Program-made: the position numbers and the translations under genes
The notes under the pieces: model-generated
Databases searched by the model: none
What the model saw: only the letters and a program-made list of their open reading frames with translations
What the model was told of the DNA's origin: nothing
Shown: positions 26,826 to 35,887 of the stretch, piece after piece
How positions within the stretch are numbered: position 1 is the stretch's first letter
Layout of the letters: every line of letters begins with the position of its first letter
Source: Streptomyces sp. NBC_01788
Lineage (GTDB): Bacteria > Actinomycetota > Actinomycetes > Streptomycetales > Streptomycetaceae
NCBI RefSeq assembly: GCF_035917575.1
Contig: NZ_CP109090.1
Coordinates: 992,001-1,056,000 of the forward strand
Length of the DNA: 64,000 nucleotides
Direction of reading: 5' to 3'

Positions 26826-27197
26826 TCAGCGGCTCTCCAGACGGACGTGGAGTTCGCGCTCCTGGTCACCGGAGGCCATGCTCTGGTCCTCGACGGTGAA
26901 CAGGGAGCCCAGGGTGGTGCGGAAACGGTCGATCGCCCAGTAGCCGCCCTGCACGTCGGCCGTGACGGACGCGTCGAGCCGGGTGGGCCCGCAGTCCGCC
27001 CCATGCTCCTCGGCCACGTCGAACGTGCCGAGCCACACGGTCGGGCGCACCTCGTGGTAGTCCCGGGGCACGTCGTCCGCGCACCGGTCGGAGGAGAAGC
27101 AGGCACACAGGACGTCGAACACGGTCCGGGCGTCTTCCTTGGTGCATCCGCTCAGCTCCACCGAGACGGATTCGGGGTGCTCCGACTCGCTCGCCAT
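26826..27197 (-). CDS. conserved small actinobacterial protein, function unknown
   Basis: A 123-residue soluble acidic protein with no signal peptide or membrane helix. It has several cysteines (SGCTKED, VLCACFSSDRCADD) and a C-terminal part FRTTLGSLFTVEDQSMASGDQEREL. It resembles proteins found widely in Streptomyces without assigned function; I recognise no domain. ATG 27197 has GAGAGGAG eight bases upstream, so it is well supported as a gene. It precedes the fadH palindrome. Confidence 0.75.
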   Translation of the reverse strand: MASESEHPESVSVELSGCTKEDARTVFDVLCACFSSDRCADDVPRDYHEVRPTVWLGTFDVAEEHGADCGPTRLDASVTADVQGGYWAIDRFRTTLGSLFTVEDQSMASGDQERELHVRLESR

Positions 27198-27417
27198 CGC
27201 GATCACTCCTCTCGTGGCCTGGGTACCGCACAAAGTTCCCTTCGCGCGGCGCTCCACTCGCACAATCCAGCAAAGCACCGTTTTCCGGCGGAGCACCACC
27301 GCCGCCGGTCTGCTCGCCTTCACCCGGGAGGCACCGGTCCTGCGACCGGCACGGTGCGAAGGAGCCTCTGCGGTGATCGAGGTGTTCTCGGACGTGCTGC
27401 GGACCGGCCGAGTGCGG

Positions 27418-28233
27418 TCAGTGCCTGGTTCCTGTCACCACGTGGGCGCTGAGGTCTTCCGACACGGCGAGCTGGGCGGTCAGGCCGGCCCGGGTGAAGG
27501 CGGCCAGGGCCTGCGGGGTCTGGTGTTCGCTGGTCTCGACCAGGAGGCAGCCGCCGGGCGCGAGCCAGGTGGGGGCCATGGTGGTGACGCGGCGCAGGAT
27601 GTCGAGGCCGTCGGGGCCGCCGTCCAGGGCGACCAGCGGCTCGTGGTCGCGGGCCTCGGGCGGCAGCAGGCCGACCTCGCCCGTGGGGACGTAGGGCACA
27701 TTGGCGGCCAGTATGTCGACGCGGCCCCGCAGACTGCCGGGGAGCGCGTCGAACAGGTCACCCTCGTGCACCGCGCCGCCCCTGGGGACGATGTTGCGCC
27801 GGGCGCAGCGCACCGCGGCCGGGTCGATGTCGGCGGCGTGCAGTTCGGCCGGGCCGAGCGCCTCGGCCAGTGCCGCGCCCACCGCGCCCGAGCCGCAGCA
27901 CAGGTCCACGACGACGGCCGCCTCCGGGGACCGGGCCACCGCCTGGTCGACCAGGAACTCGGTACGGCGCCGCGGGACGAAGACGCCCGGTTCCACCACG
28001 ACCCGCAGACCGTGGAACCCGGCCCAGCCGAGGACCTGTTCGAGGGGGAGGCCGGCGACGCGCCGCTCCACCAGGGCGGCGATCTCCCGTGGCGTGCGGG
28101 CGCCGGCGAGGATCAGTTCCGCCTCCTCCTCGGCGAACACGCAGCCGGCGGCGCGCAGCTGGGCGACCACCCCGGCGCGCGGGGGCACAGAAGCGGAAGA
28201 GGATGAAGCGGAGAGGGGAGGGATTACGGGCAT
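27418..28233 (-). CDS. PrmC/HemK-like N5-glutamine methyltransferase family protein
   Basis: A 271-residue SAM-dependent methyltransferase. The N-terminal helical part (about 20-75) and the Rossmann core (VVDLCCGSGAVGAALAEAL, HAADIDPAAVRCARRN) match PrmC, which methylates the GGQ glutamine of release factors. The catalytic NPPY motif reads NVPYVP, a variant found in a separate actinobacterial branch. It is therefore probably a paralogue of true PrmC with another target. ATG 28233 carries a GGTCCCCG-poor leader with no strong ribosome site; the N-terminal Ser run suggests the start could be slightly downstream. Confidence 0.82.
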   Translation of the reverse strand: MPVIPPLSASSSSASVPPRAGVVAQLRAAGCVFAEEEAELILAGARTPREIAALVERRVAGLPLEQVLGWAGFHGLRVVVEPGVFVPRRRTEFLVDQAVARSPEAAVVVDLCCGSGAVGAALAEALGPAELHAADIDPAAVRCARRNIVPRGGAVHEGDLFDALPGSLRGRVDILAANVPYVPTGEVGLLPPEARDHEPLVALDGGPDGLDILRRVTTMAPTWLAPGGCLLVETSEHQTPQALAAFTRAGLTAQLAVSEDLSAHVVTGTRH

Positions 28234-28435
28234 GGAACGCGGGGACCTTTCGGGAGCCGAAGGGCGCTCCCGCGGTCACCTACCGACGGTGATCCGCGCC
28301 GTTACGAGGGGAGAGCACCCGACCTGACACAGCGGTAATGGGTCTCACCTCCTCGGCTTCCTGCGACCGGGACCCTCCGCGGCCGCAGGCCACCCTACCC
28401 CAACGCTCGGCCGCCGCCCCCTTCTCCATCCGTCA

Positions 28436-28450
28436 GTTGTACTATGCAAC
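28436..28450. promoter_or_regulatory. operator candidate over the second marR promoter
   Basis: GTTGTACTATGCAAC is an imperfect dyad (GTTGTA / TGCAAC) that includes a -10-like TACTAT at 28440-28445. The hexamer TGCAAC also occurs in the fadH palindrome. It lies 24 bases upstream of GTG 28474. Confidence 0.5.
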
Positions 28451-28473
28451 CGGAAGAGCAGGGGAGGCATTCG

Positions 28474-28962
28474 GTGACCGCAGCGACAGAACCGGACGAG
28501 CGCGGCGTCACGCGGCGGGCGCCGGCCGCGGAGACGGCCGTGGAGACCATCCACCGCGAGATGACGGTCTTCGCCCGCCGGGCCCGGGCCTCGGCGGGAC
28601 GCATGCACCCCGAGCTGTCGCTGGTGTCGTACACGCTGCTCGGGCATCTGGAGGAGAGCGGCGGCTGCCGGGCCACCGACCTGGCCGCGCACTACGCGCT
28701 GGACAAGTCCACCGTCAGCCGCCAGGTGTCCGCCCTGGAGCGCGCCGGCCTCGTCGAGCGCCGTACCGACCCCGGCGACCACCGGGTCCAGGTGCTCCAT
28801 CTGACGGCCGCCGGGCGGCGGATCCTCGCCCGGGTCACCGAGAGCCGCCGCGCGGCCTTCCACGAGCGCCTGGCGGGCTGGGCGGAGGACGATCTCGAAC
28901 GGTTCGCGGGCTATCTCACCCGCTACAACGCCTGGCCCGGCCGGGACGAGGACGGCACCTGA
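28474..28962 (+). CDS. MarR family transcriptional regulator
   Basis: A 162-residue MarR regulator with the winged helix at about 45-125: CRATDLAAHYALDKSTVSRQVSALERAGLVERR, then the wing RRTDPGDHRVQVLHLTAAG. GTG 28474 has GGGGAGG six bases before it and is preferred to the in-frame ATG at 28444, which overlaps the likely -10 box. It is divergent from the methyltransferase and 109 bp before an esterase on the same strand. Shared TGCAAC half-sites suggest that it may also act at fadH. The ligand is unknown. Confidence 0.88.
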   Translation: MTAATEPDERGVTRRAPAAETAVETIHREMTVFARRARASAGRMHPELSLVSYTLLGHLEESGGCRATDLAAHYALDKSTVSRQVSALERAGLVERRTDPGDHRVQVLHLTAAGRRILARVTESRRAAFHERLAGWAEDDLERFAGYLTRYNAWPGRDEDGT

Positions 28963-29083
28963 CGCACCCGGGGCCGCCGTGCGCCGCGTCCGGATCGAAC
29001 ACCTCCGCTGACGGCGGCCCGCACCGAGGCCGTAGCGTGTGGCCTCCACGCTCTCTTCAGTCTCTTCGCGAAGGCGGTTGTTG

Positions 29084-30052
29084 ATGGCCCTGTTCGACCT
29101 TCCCCTCGACGAGCTCCGCGAGTACCGCAGTTCGTCCGTCGAGCCCGAGGACTTCGACGCCTTCTGGTCCAAGACGCTCCAGGAGGCCCGCGAGCACGAC
29201 CTGGACGCCCGGTTCGACCTGGTGGACACGGGACTGGCGACGGTGAAGGTGTACGACGTGACCTTCGCCGGCTTCGGCGGGCACCCGGTCAAGGGCTGGC
29301 TGACGCTGCCCGCGCGGGTCGACGCGCCGCTGCCTCTGGTCGTGGAGTTCGTCGGCTACGGCGGCGGGCGCGGCCTGCCGCACGAACATCTGCTGTGGGC
29401 GTCGACGGGCCGCGCGCACTTCGTGATGGACACGCGCGGGCAGGGCAGCGCCTGGGGCGGCGGTGGCGGCACTTCCGACCCGGTCGGCGGCACGCCGGCG
29501 TACCCCGGCTTCATGACCCGCGGTCTGGACGCGCCGGAGAACTACTACTACCGCCGGGTGTTCACCGACGCGGTGCGGGCGATAGAGGCGGCCCGCGCGC
29601 ACCCGCTGACCGACGCGGGCCGGACCGCGGCGATCGGCGCGAGCCAGGGCGGCGGCATCACGATCGCGGTGGGAGGTCTGGTGCCGGACCTGGTCGCGAT
29701 CGCGCCGGACGTGCCGTTCCTGTGCGACTTCCCGCGCGGGACGACGCTGACCGACCGTCACCCGTACCGCGAGATAGGCCTCTACCTGAAGACCCACCGC
29801 GGCCGCACCGAGGACGCCCTGCGCACGCTGTCGTACTTCGACGGCGTGCACTTCGCCACCCGGGGCCGCGCGCCCGCGCTCTTCTCGGTGGCCCTGGAGG
29901 ACCAGACCTGCCCGCCCTCCACGGTGTTCGCCGCGTTCAACGCCTGGGCGCACCAGGACAAGCAGATCGAGGTGTACGACTTCAACGACCACGAGGGCGG
30001 CGGCCCCTACCAGGAGGCGGCCCAGCTCCGCTGGCTCCGGTCGTACGCCTGA
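29084..30052 (+). CDS. acetylxylan esterase / cephalosporin deacetylase family
   Basis: A 322-residue cytosolic alpha/beta hydrolase of carbohydrate esterase family 7. The chain starts MALFDLPLDELREYRSSS, as in this family; TRGQGSAWGG supplies the oxyanion loop, the nucleophile Ser lies in IGASQGGGI, Asp in ALEDQTCPP and His in FNDHEGGG. It removes acetyl groups from xylo-oligosaccharides and often also from cephalosporin C. ATG 29084 is preceded by GAAGGCGG. There is no signal peptide, so it acts on imported oligosaccharides. A strong hairpin terminator follows 24 bases after the stop. Confidence 0.92.
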   Translation: MALFDLPLDELREYRSSSVEPEDFDAFWSKTLQEAREHDLDARFDLVDTGLATVKVYDVTFAGFGGHPVKGWLTLPARVDAPLPLVVEFVGYGGGRGLPHEHLLWASTGRAHFVMDTRGQGSAWGGGGGTSDPVGGTPAYPGFMTRGLDAPENYYYRRVFTDAVRAIEAARAHPLTDAGRTAAIGASQGGGITIAVGGLVPDLVAIAPDVPFLCDFPRGTTLTDRHPYREIGLYLKTHRGRTEDALRTLSYFDGVHFATRGRAPALFSVALEDQTCPPSTVFAAFNAWAHQDKQIEVYDFNDHEGGGPYQEAAQLRWLRSYA

Positions 30053-30076
30053 CGCCCCGGAACATCCCTGCCATGC

Positions 30077-30118
30077 CCGCGGGCCCGGCAGCCGCGTGGA
30101 CGGCTGCCGGGCCCGCGG
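30077..30118. terminator. strong stem-loop terminator after the esterase
   Basis: An 18-bp perfect inverted repeat (CCGCGGGCCCGGCAGCCG and its complement) with a six-base loop CGTGGA. No T-run follows. Confidence 0.88.
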
Positions 30119-30524
30119 TGTTCCCGCTCCAGGCATGGGGGCGGGCCACTTGACGGGGACGAGGCCGACCGCGGTGCCGAGGTGACCGCTGGACGAACGG
30201 TGGGCCGGCTGCCGGACCTGGCGGCGAAGCTTTCCCCCACGCCCGCGAGCCGGGTGGTATCGTGGTGTCAGCACTCGTGTACGCCCCGTTGTGGGCGCCG
30301 GTGCGGTTCTTCATCAGCTCACCGGGTCGACGCGTCTGTCGCGGTCGACGCGATCTGCTTCTCCTCGCCTTCTCCCTGAGCGGCGCTCCGCCCTCCCGGG
30401 CAGCCCGCCGCCGGCCGAGGTGGTGTCTTCCGCCGTCGGAGGCCGTGCTCCACGCCTCCCCGTCGCGGCTTCCGCTTCCCCCCGCACATCCCGTGCCGTC
30501 CGTCCGCGAAAGGACCTCCCTCAT
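30119..30524 (+). other. long C-rich leader region upstream of rho
   Basis: About 400 bases without a recognisable gene precede the rho start. The stretch from about 30350 is markedly rich in C and poor in G, which is the character of a Rho loading (rut) site. A GTCGACGCG repeat occurs twice near 30325-30350. Autogenous attenuation by Rho is therefore possible, but no known riboswitch pattern was seen. Confidence 0.4.
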
Positions 30525-31673
30525 ATGACCACCACACTCGAACGCCCCGTCGCACCGCGGCAGACGTCCGCGGCCCCCCAGTCCGTCACCGGTGTCCTGG
30601 ACATCGACGCGACCGGCAAGGGACATCTGCGCGGCGCGGACCTCCTGCCCACCCCCTCCGACCCGCGCGTCTCCCCCGCGCTGATCCGCCGCCACGGCCT
30701 GCGCAAGGGCGACGCCGTCGCAGGCCTGCTCGGGCAGCAGCACGTCGTCACCGAGATCACGGACATCGGCGGCCGCTCGCCGGACGAGGCCCTGTCCCGG
30801 CGCCGCTTCCACGACCTCACTCCGCTGCACCCGCGCGAGCGGCTGCGCCTGGAACACCCCGCCGCCGGGCTCACCGGCCGTGTCGCCGACCTGATCGCGC
30901 CCGTCGGCAAGGGGCAGCGCGGTCTCGTCGTGGCACCGCCCAAGACCGGCAAGACCGTGCTGATCCAGCAGATCGCCGCCGCCGTCGCGGGCAACCACCC
31001 CGAGTGCCGGCTGATGGTGGTGCTGCTCGACGAACGCCCGGAGGAGGTCACCGACATGCGCCGCCGCGTGCACGGCGAGGTCTACGCCTCCACCTTCGAC
31101 CGGTCCCCGAAGCAGCACATCGCGCTCGCCGAACTCGTCGTCGAACGGGCCAAACGGCTCGTCGAGGCCGGTGAGGACGTGGTCGTCCTCCTCGACTCGC
31201 TCACCCGGCTGTGCCGGGCCCACAACAACGCGGCCGCGGCGGGCGGCCGCACCCTCAGCGGCGGTGTCGACGCGAGCGCGCTCCTGGGGCCCAAGCGGCT
31301 CTTCGGGGCGGCGCGGACGGCCGAGGAGGGCGGCTCGCTCACCATCCTCGCCACCGCGCTGGTGGAGACCGGATCCCGCGCCGACGACTTCTTCTTCGAG
31401 GAGCTGAAGAGCACCGGCAACATGGAGCTGCGACTCAGTCGCGAACTCGCCTCCCGCCGCGTCTTCCCGGCCGTCGACCTCGACCCCTCGGGCACCCGAC
31501 GTGAGGAACTCCTCTTCAGCCCGGCCGAGTTGACGGCCGTTCGCGGTCTGCGGCGGGCCCTGCGCAGCCGCGAGGGCAGGACCGGCGTGGAGACGCTGCT
31601 GGAGCGGCTGCGCGACACGCCCGACAACGCCACGTTCCTGCGCCGCGTCCGGCCAACCCTGCCCACTGGCTGA
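30525..31673 (+). CDS. rho: short transcription termination factor Rho homologue
   Basis: A 382-residue Rho protein. The RNA-binding cold-shock-like domain (about 20-90) precedes the ATPase: Walker A APPKTGKT (about 147-154), Walker B MVVLLDERPEEVTDM, LLDSLTRLCRAHN, the EEGGSLTILATALVETGS segment and GTGNMEL-type KSTGNMELRLSR. The main actinobacterial Rho carries a long charged N-terminal insertion and is far bigger; this chain lacks it, so it is probably a second copy. ATG 30525 follows AAAGGACC. It stands alone with a long C-rich leader. The role of the extra Rho is unknown. Confidence 0.9.
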   Translation: MTTTLERPVAPRQTSAAPQSVTGVLDIDATGKGHLRGADLLPTPSDPRVSPALIRRHGLRKGDAVAGLLGQQHVVTEITDIGGRSPDEALSRRRFHDLTPLHPRERLRLEHPAAGLTGRVADLIAPVGKGQRGLVVAPPKTGKTVLIQQIAAAVAGNHPECRLMVVLLDERPEEVTDMRRRVHGEVYASTFDRSPKQHIALAELVVERAKRLVEAGEDVVVLLDSLTRLCRAHNNAAAAGGRTLSGGVDASALLGPKRLFGAARTAEEGGSLTILATALVETGSRADDFFFEELKSTGNMELRLSRELASRRVFPAVDLDPSGTRREELLFSPAELTAVRGLRRALRSREGRTGVETLLERLRDTPDNATFLRRVRPTLPTG

Positions 31674-31825
31674 GCCACGGCCGCCGGCCGGGCATCCGAC
31701 GCACCCTCAGCACCGCGCCCGCTGTGCCCCCGTCGGGGTGCGCGCTAGGACATCCGGGTGCTCGCGGACCCCGTTCGGCTCTGGGCAGCGTCCCGCCTGC
31801 ACCATTTTGTCCCTACGTTTGCGAT

Positions 31826-33043
31826 ATGAAGATCAGATTTTCCAAGCGCACCACCGTATCGGCCTGTGCGCTCTGCGCGGCGAGTCTGCTGGCGGTGACC
31901 TCCCCGGTCGCGGTCGCCGGCGCGGCCGCCGGGGCCCGTGGAGCGATAGTGCAGCCGAGGGCGACGGTGCCGCAGCCGGGCCTGCTGGACGACGAGGGCA
32001 CCCAGGTCCGGCTCCGCGACGGGGCGCCCGACCTTCCGGCCGTCTCCGGGCTGTCCTGGGTGGTGGCCGACGCCGCGTCGGGCGAGGTGCTGGCCGCGCA
32101 CGACGCGCACCGCAGGCTGCCGCCCGCGAGCACTCTCAAGACGCTGTTCGCCCTGACCGTGATGCCGTCCTTCCCCGCGGGCATCCAGCACACCGTCAGC
32201 GCCAAGGAGCTGACGGGCATCGGCGAGGGCAGCAGCCTGGTGGGGGTTGTCGAGGGGCACACGTACCAGGTGGCCGACCTGTGGCGCGGGGTGTTCCTCA
32301 ACTCCGGCAACGACGCCGTGCACGTGCTCGCCGCGCTCAACGGCGGCTGGGAGCAGACAGCCCGGCAGATGGAGGCCAAGGCCCGCTCCCTGGGAGCCCT
32401 GGACACCACGGTCGTCTCCCCCGACGGCTACGACGCCGACGGGCAGGACTCCTCGGCGTACGACCTGGCCGTGTTCGGGCGGGCCGGACTGCGCAACCCG
32501 GACTTCGCGCGGTACTGCTCCACCGCGCACGCCGCCTTCCCCGGCAACGACGGCACGTTCCAGATCGCCAACACAAACCGCCTGCTGACCGGTGCCAACG
32601 GGGTGGAGCCGTATCCGGGTCTGATCGGCATCAAGAACGGCTACACCACCAACGCGGGCAACACACTCGTCGCCGCGGCCCACCGGGACGGGCGCACCGT
32701 CCTGGTGACGTTGATGAACCCTCAGGAGGGCAACGTCTACGAGGAGGCGCGCGCGCTGCTGGACTGGGGATTCGACGCCGCCGGCCACGTCGATCCGGTG
32801 GGTTCGCTCGACGCCCTGCGGCCCGTCTCGCACGAGGCGACGGCGGAAGCGAAGTCCGGGACGAAGCCAGGAGCGAAGCCCGGTACGAAGCCGGGAGCGG
32901 CAGTCGTCGCGTCCGCCGGTGCGCCTCGCCCGGAGGAGTCGGACTGGCCGGGGGCGGGGACCATCGCGGGCGCCGCCGGTCTGGGCGCGGGGGCCCTCCT
33001 GATCGGCCTGCGGTTCCGGCGCAGGCGCGCCTCGCGCGTCTGA
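31826..33043 (+). CDS. exported D-alanyl-D-alanine carboxypeptidase
   Basis: A 405-residue penicillin-binding protein of the S11 peptidase family, which trims the terminal D-Ala of peptidoglycan stem peptides. A signal peptide (about 1-35) precedes the catalytic domain: Ser102-Thr-Leu-Lys105 (SxxK), LNSGNDAVHVLA (SxN) and GLIGIKNGYTT, where the usual KTG is KNG as in related Streptomyces enzymes. A Lys/Gly/Pro linker with GTKPGAKPGTKPGA and a C-terminal helix AGTIAGAAGLGAGALLIGL with Arg tail anchor it to the membrane. ATG 31826 has no strong ribosome site. Confidence 0.9.
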   Translation: MKIRFSKRTTVSACALCAASLLAVTSPVAVAGAAAGARGAIVQPRATVPQPGLLDDEGTQVRLRDGAPDLPAVSGLSWVVADAASGEVLAAHDAHRRLPPASTLKTLFALTVMPSFPAGIQHTVSAKELTGIGEGSSLVGVVEGHTYQVADLWRGVFLNSGNDAVHVLAALNGGWEQTARQMEAKARSLGALDTTVVSPDGYDADGQDSSAYDLAVFGRAGLRNPDFARYCSTAHAAFPGNDGTFQIANTNRLLTGANGVEPYPGLIGIKNGYTTNAGNTLVAAAHRDGRTVLVTLMNPQEGNVYEEARALLDWGFDAAGHVDPVGSLDALRPVSHEATAEAKSGTKPGAKPGTKPGAAVVASAGAPRPEESDWPGAGTIAGAAGLGAGALLIGLRFRRRRASRV

Positions 33044-33197
33044 CCTGCCGACGACCCGGGCACGGTCCGCGGACGTCGGCGTCGCCCCCGGAGGCCGTCG
33101 CGGCCCGGACCGCGGCGGACGCCGACCGGGCCGGGACGCCGGGCTGCCGTCCAGACCTGACCGGCGCACGATCGGACGACCCGCGCCGGGCGGCCCC

Positions 33198-34130
33198 TCA
33201 GAACACCGACAGTCCGGTGAGGGTCGTGAAGCGGTCCAGGGCCGCCACGCCGGCCACCGAGTTGCCCCGCTCGTCCAGGCCGGGGCTCCACACGCACAGC
33301 GAGCACCGGCCCGGTACGACGGCGATGATGCCGCCGCCCACGCCGCTCTTGCCGGGCAGGCCGACGCGGTAGGCGAAGTCACCGGCCGCGTCGTACGTCC
33401 CGCAGGTGAGCATGACCGCGTTGACCTGCTTGGCCTGGCTGCTGGCGAGCAGCCGGGAGCCGTCCGCCCTTATGCCGTGCCGGGCGAGGAACGTGGTGGC
33501 CAGCGCCAGGTCGGCGCAGGAGGCCGCGATCGAGCACTGGCGGAAGTACTGGTCCAGCAGGACCGGCACCGGATTGTCGACGTTCCCGTAGGACGCCATG
33601 AAGTGGGCGAGGGCGGCGTTGCGGTCGCCGTGCGCGGTCTCGGAGGCTGCGACCTCCTCGTCGAAGTCCAGCTCCGGGTTGCCGCTCTCGGCGCGCAGGA
33701 AGCTCAGCAGCTCGCCCGCCGCGTCGCCGGTGCGGGTCTGGAGCCGGTCGGTGACCACCAGGGCGCCCGCGTTGATGAACGGGTTGCGTGGGATGCCGTT
33801 CTCGTACTCCAGCTGCACCAGGGAGTTGAAGGGGTTGCCGGAGGGCTCGCGGCCCACGTGCTCCCACAGTTCGTCGCCCTCGCGCGCCAGGTCGAGGGCG
33901 AGCGTGAACACCTTGGTGATGGACTGCGTGGAGAACGGCTCCCGCCAGTCCCCCACCCCGTAGACCGTGCCGTCCAGCTCGGCGACGGCCATGCCGAAGG
34001 CCCGGGGGTCCCGGGCCGCGAGCGCCGGGATGTAGTCGGCCGGGCGCCCGCGGCCCGGTGTGTGCCCGATCTCCTCGGCGATGTGCTCGAGGACCGGAAG
34101 ATAGGTCGGGGACGACGTCATGATCGCCAT
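33198..34130 (-). CDS. glsA: glutaminase A
   Basis: A 310-residue glutaminase of the serine-dependent beta-lactamase-like fold, which converts glutamine to glutamate and ammonia in the cytosol. FSTQSITKVFTLAL has the catalytic Ser-x-x-Lys; GREPSGNPFNSLVQLE, RNPFINAGALV and PGKSGVGGGIIAVVPG are the family signatures. Start ATG 34130 has GGAGG close upstream (four-base spacing); ATG 34121 would have thirteen. It ends convergently with the carboxypeptidase gene. Confidence 0.93.
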   Translation of the reverse strand: MAIMTSSPTYLPVLEHIAEEIGHTPGRGRPADYIPALAARDPRAFGMAVAELDGTVYGVGDWREPFSTQSITKVFTLALDLAREGDELWEHVGREPSGNPFNSLVQLEYENGIPRNPFINAGALVVTDRLQTRTGDAAGELLSFLRAESGNPELDFDEEVAASETAHGDRNAALAHFMASYGNVDNPVPVLLDQYFRQCSIAASCADLALATTFLARHGIRADGSRLLASSQAKQVNAVMLTCGTYDAAGDFAYRVGLPGKSGVGGGIIAVVPGRCSLCVWSPGLDERGNSVAGVAALDRFTTLTGLSVF

Positions 34131-34206
34131 TGTGCCTCCGGGCCGGTCGCGTTGCTCCACGACGGTGACCACGGCAGGGCGACGGGCCTCGGCCGCCACC
34201 CGGTGC

Positions 34207-35043
34207 TCAGCTGCTGAGGACGCCCGTGCCGAGCAGGCCGAACAGCAGCAGGCCGATCAGGATCCGGTAGACGACGAACGCGTTGAAGGAGTGCTTGGCG
34301 ACGAACTTCAGCAGCCAGGCGATGGAGCCGTAGGCGACGACGAAGGACACGACGGTGCCGACGACCAGCGGGACGGCGCCCACACTCGCCCCGAGCGCGT
34401 CCTTGAGCTCGTAGAGGCCGGCGCCGGTCAGGGCCGGCAGGCCGAGGAAGAACGACAGGCGGGTGGCGGCGACCCGGTCGAGGTCGAGGATGAGCGCGGT
34501 CGACATGGTGGCGCCGGATCGGGAGAAGCCGGGGAAGAGCAGCGCGAGGATCTGCGAGCTGCCGACCAGCATCGCGTCCTTGAAGGAGGTGTCGTCCTCA
34601 CCGCGCTTGTGCCGGCCCATCTGGTCCGCGCACCACATCACGACACTGCCGGCGATCAGCGAACCGGCGACCACCCACAGGGAGCCGAGCGGCCCTTCGA
34701 TGAAGGGCTTCGCGGCCAGGCCCACCACGACGATCGGCATGGTCGCGAAGATGACCCACCAGGCGAACTTGTAGTCGTGGTGGTAGCGCTCCTGCTTGTT
34801 GGCCAGCCCCCGGAACCAGGCGGACACGATCCGCACGATGTCCTTGAAGAAGTACACCAACACGGCGGCGATGGCGCCGACCTGGATGACGGCGGAGAAC
34901 GCGACGACCGACTTGTCGTCGACGGGGATGCCCATGAGCCCCTCGGTGATCTTCAGGTGGCCGGTGGAGGACACGGGCAGGAACTCGGTCACCCCCTCGA
35001 CGACTCCGAGTACGACGGCCTGACCGACGGAGATGGCGCTCAT
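34207..35043 (-). CDS. uppP: undecaprenyl-diphosphatase UppP (BacA)
   Basis: A 278-residue membrane enzyme with about eight helices. It recycles the lipid carrier for cell-wall synthesis by removing one phosphate from undecaprenyl diphosphate. GVVEGVTEFLPVSSTGHL supplies the two glutamates and FPGFSRSGATMS the catalytic Ser and Arg. ATG 35043 gives the family's normal start MSAISVGQAVVLG and is preferred to upstream codons. High expression is known to give bacitracin resistance in this family. Confidence 0.95.
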   Translation of the reverse strand: MSAISVGQAVVLGVVEGVTEFLPVSSTGHLKITEGLMGIPVDDKSVVAFSAVIQVGAIAAVLVYFFKDIVRIVSAWFRGLANKQERYHHDYKFAWWVIFATMPIVVVGLAAKPFIEGPLGSLWVVAGSLIAGSVVMWCADQMGRHKRGEDDTSFKDAMLVGSSQILALLFPGFSRSGATMSTALILDLDRVAATRLSFFLGLPALTGAGLYELKDALGASVGAVPLVVGTVVSFVVAYGSIAWLLKFVAKHSFNAFVVYRILIGLLLFGLLGTGVLSS

Positions 35044-35141
35044 GGGATCCAGTTCTGAGGACGGTGATCGACAGTGGTGGACACACACTTACGGTGCCGA
35101 GGTGACGGTCCGGTGACGGTCAGCGGTATCCGCGGCGACCG

Positions 35142-35510
35142 TCAGAAGCCGTCGGCGACCCATGCCCCGGCGAAAGCAGCGCCGAGGCCCGCCCCGACGC
35201 TGCCGACGACGTTGGCGAAGGCGTAGAAGCCCGCGCCGGTCTCGGTGAGCCGCAGCGTCTCGTAGGAGAAGGTCGAGTACGTGGTCAGGGCCCCGCACAG
35301 TCCGGTGCCGGCGAGCAGTTGCAGACGCGGTCCGGCGACGCCCGCGGCCGCCGCGCCGGTCAGCAGGCCGAGGATAAGGCAGCCGGTGACGTTCACGACG
35401 AAGGTGCCCCAGGGGAACACCGAGTCGTGCCGGGACTGCACCGCGCGGTCGGTGAGGTAGCGCAGGGGTGCACCGACCGCGGCCCCGAGGACCACCAGCA
35501 GCCAGTTCAC
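35142..35510 (-). CDS. crcB: fluoride channel CrcB/Fluc
   Basis: A 122-residue four-helix membrane protein that exports fluoride as a dual-topology dimer. [14 protein letters not shown] and [15 protein letters not shown] carry the conserved Asn and the Thr/Phe-rich pore motif. Its start overlaps the end of the DUF190 gene by four bases, and a second crcB is the first gene of the operon. Pairs of crcB genes usually encode the two antiparallel halves of the channel. Confidence 0.93.
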   Translation of the reverse strand: MNWLLVVLGAAVGAPLRYLTDRAVQSRHDSVFPWGTFVVNVTGCLILGLLTGAAAAGVAGPRLQLLAGTGLCGALTTYSTFSYETLRLTETGAGFYAFANVVGSVGAGLGAAFAGAWVADGF

Positions 35511-35887
35511 GAGGGCTTCCCGCCCTCGACGTCCGCGGCGCCGAGTCCGGCCGCGCGGGCGACGTACCGGATGACCTCGCAGTCGTCGAGTATCACCAGC
35601 CCCTGGGCGACCAGTTCGTCCAGTTGCGGAAGGAACGCCCGCAACCGCTCCTCGGTGTCCACGATCACCACCGCCACCGGCAGGTCCTCGCTCAACGACA
35701 GCAGCCGGGAGGTGTGGATCAGGGAGTTCGCGCCGAACCCCTCCACACCGCGGAAGACGCTGGCGCCCGCGAGGCCCGCCGCATGGGCCCGGTGGACGAT
35801 CTCCGAGTACAGGGGTCGGTGGTGCCAGGTGTCGTTCTCTCCGATGAAGACGGTCACGCGCAGCGCGCTGCCGGTGAGCCTGGTCAT
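35507..35887 (-). CDS. DUF190 family protein in a fluoride-channel operon
   Basis: A 126-residue soluble protein of the DUF190 family, with a PII-like ferredoxin fold: [18 protein letters not shown] at the start and [20 protein letters not shown] in the middle are its signatures. It overlaps both neighbours by four bases and is thus co-translated with the two crcB genes. It is presumed to sense or modulate fluoride export, but its action is not established. Confidence 0.9.
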   Translation of the reverse strand: MTRLTGSALRVTVFIGENDTWHHRPLYSEIVHRAHAAGLAGASVFRGVEGFGANSLIHTSRLLSLSEDLPVAVVIVDTEERLRAFLPQLDELVAQGLVILDDCEVIRYVARAAGLGAADVEGGKPS

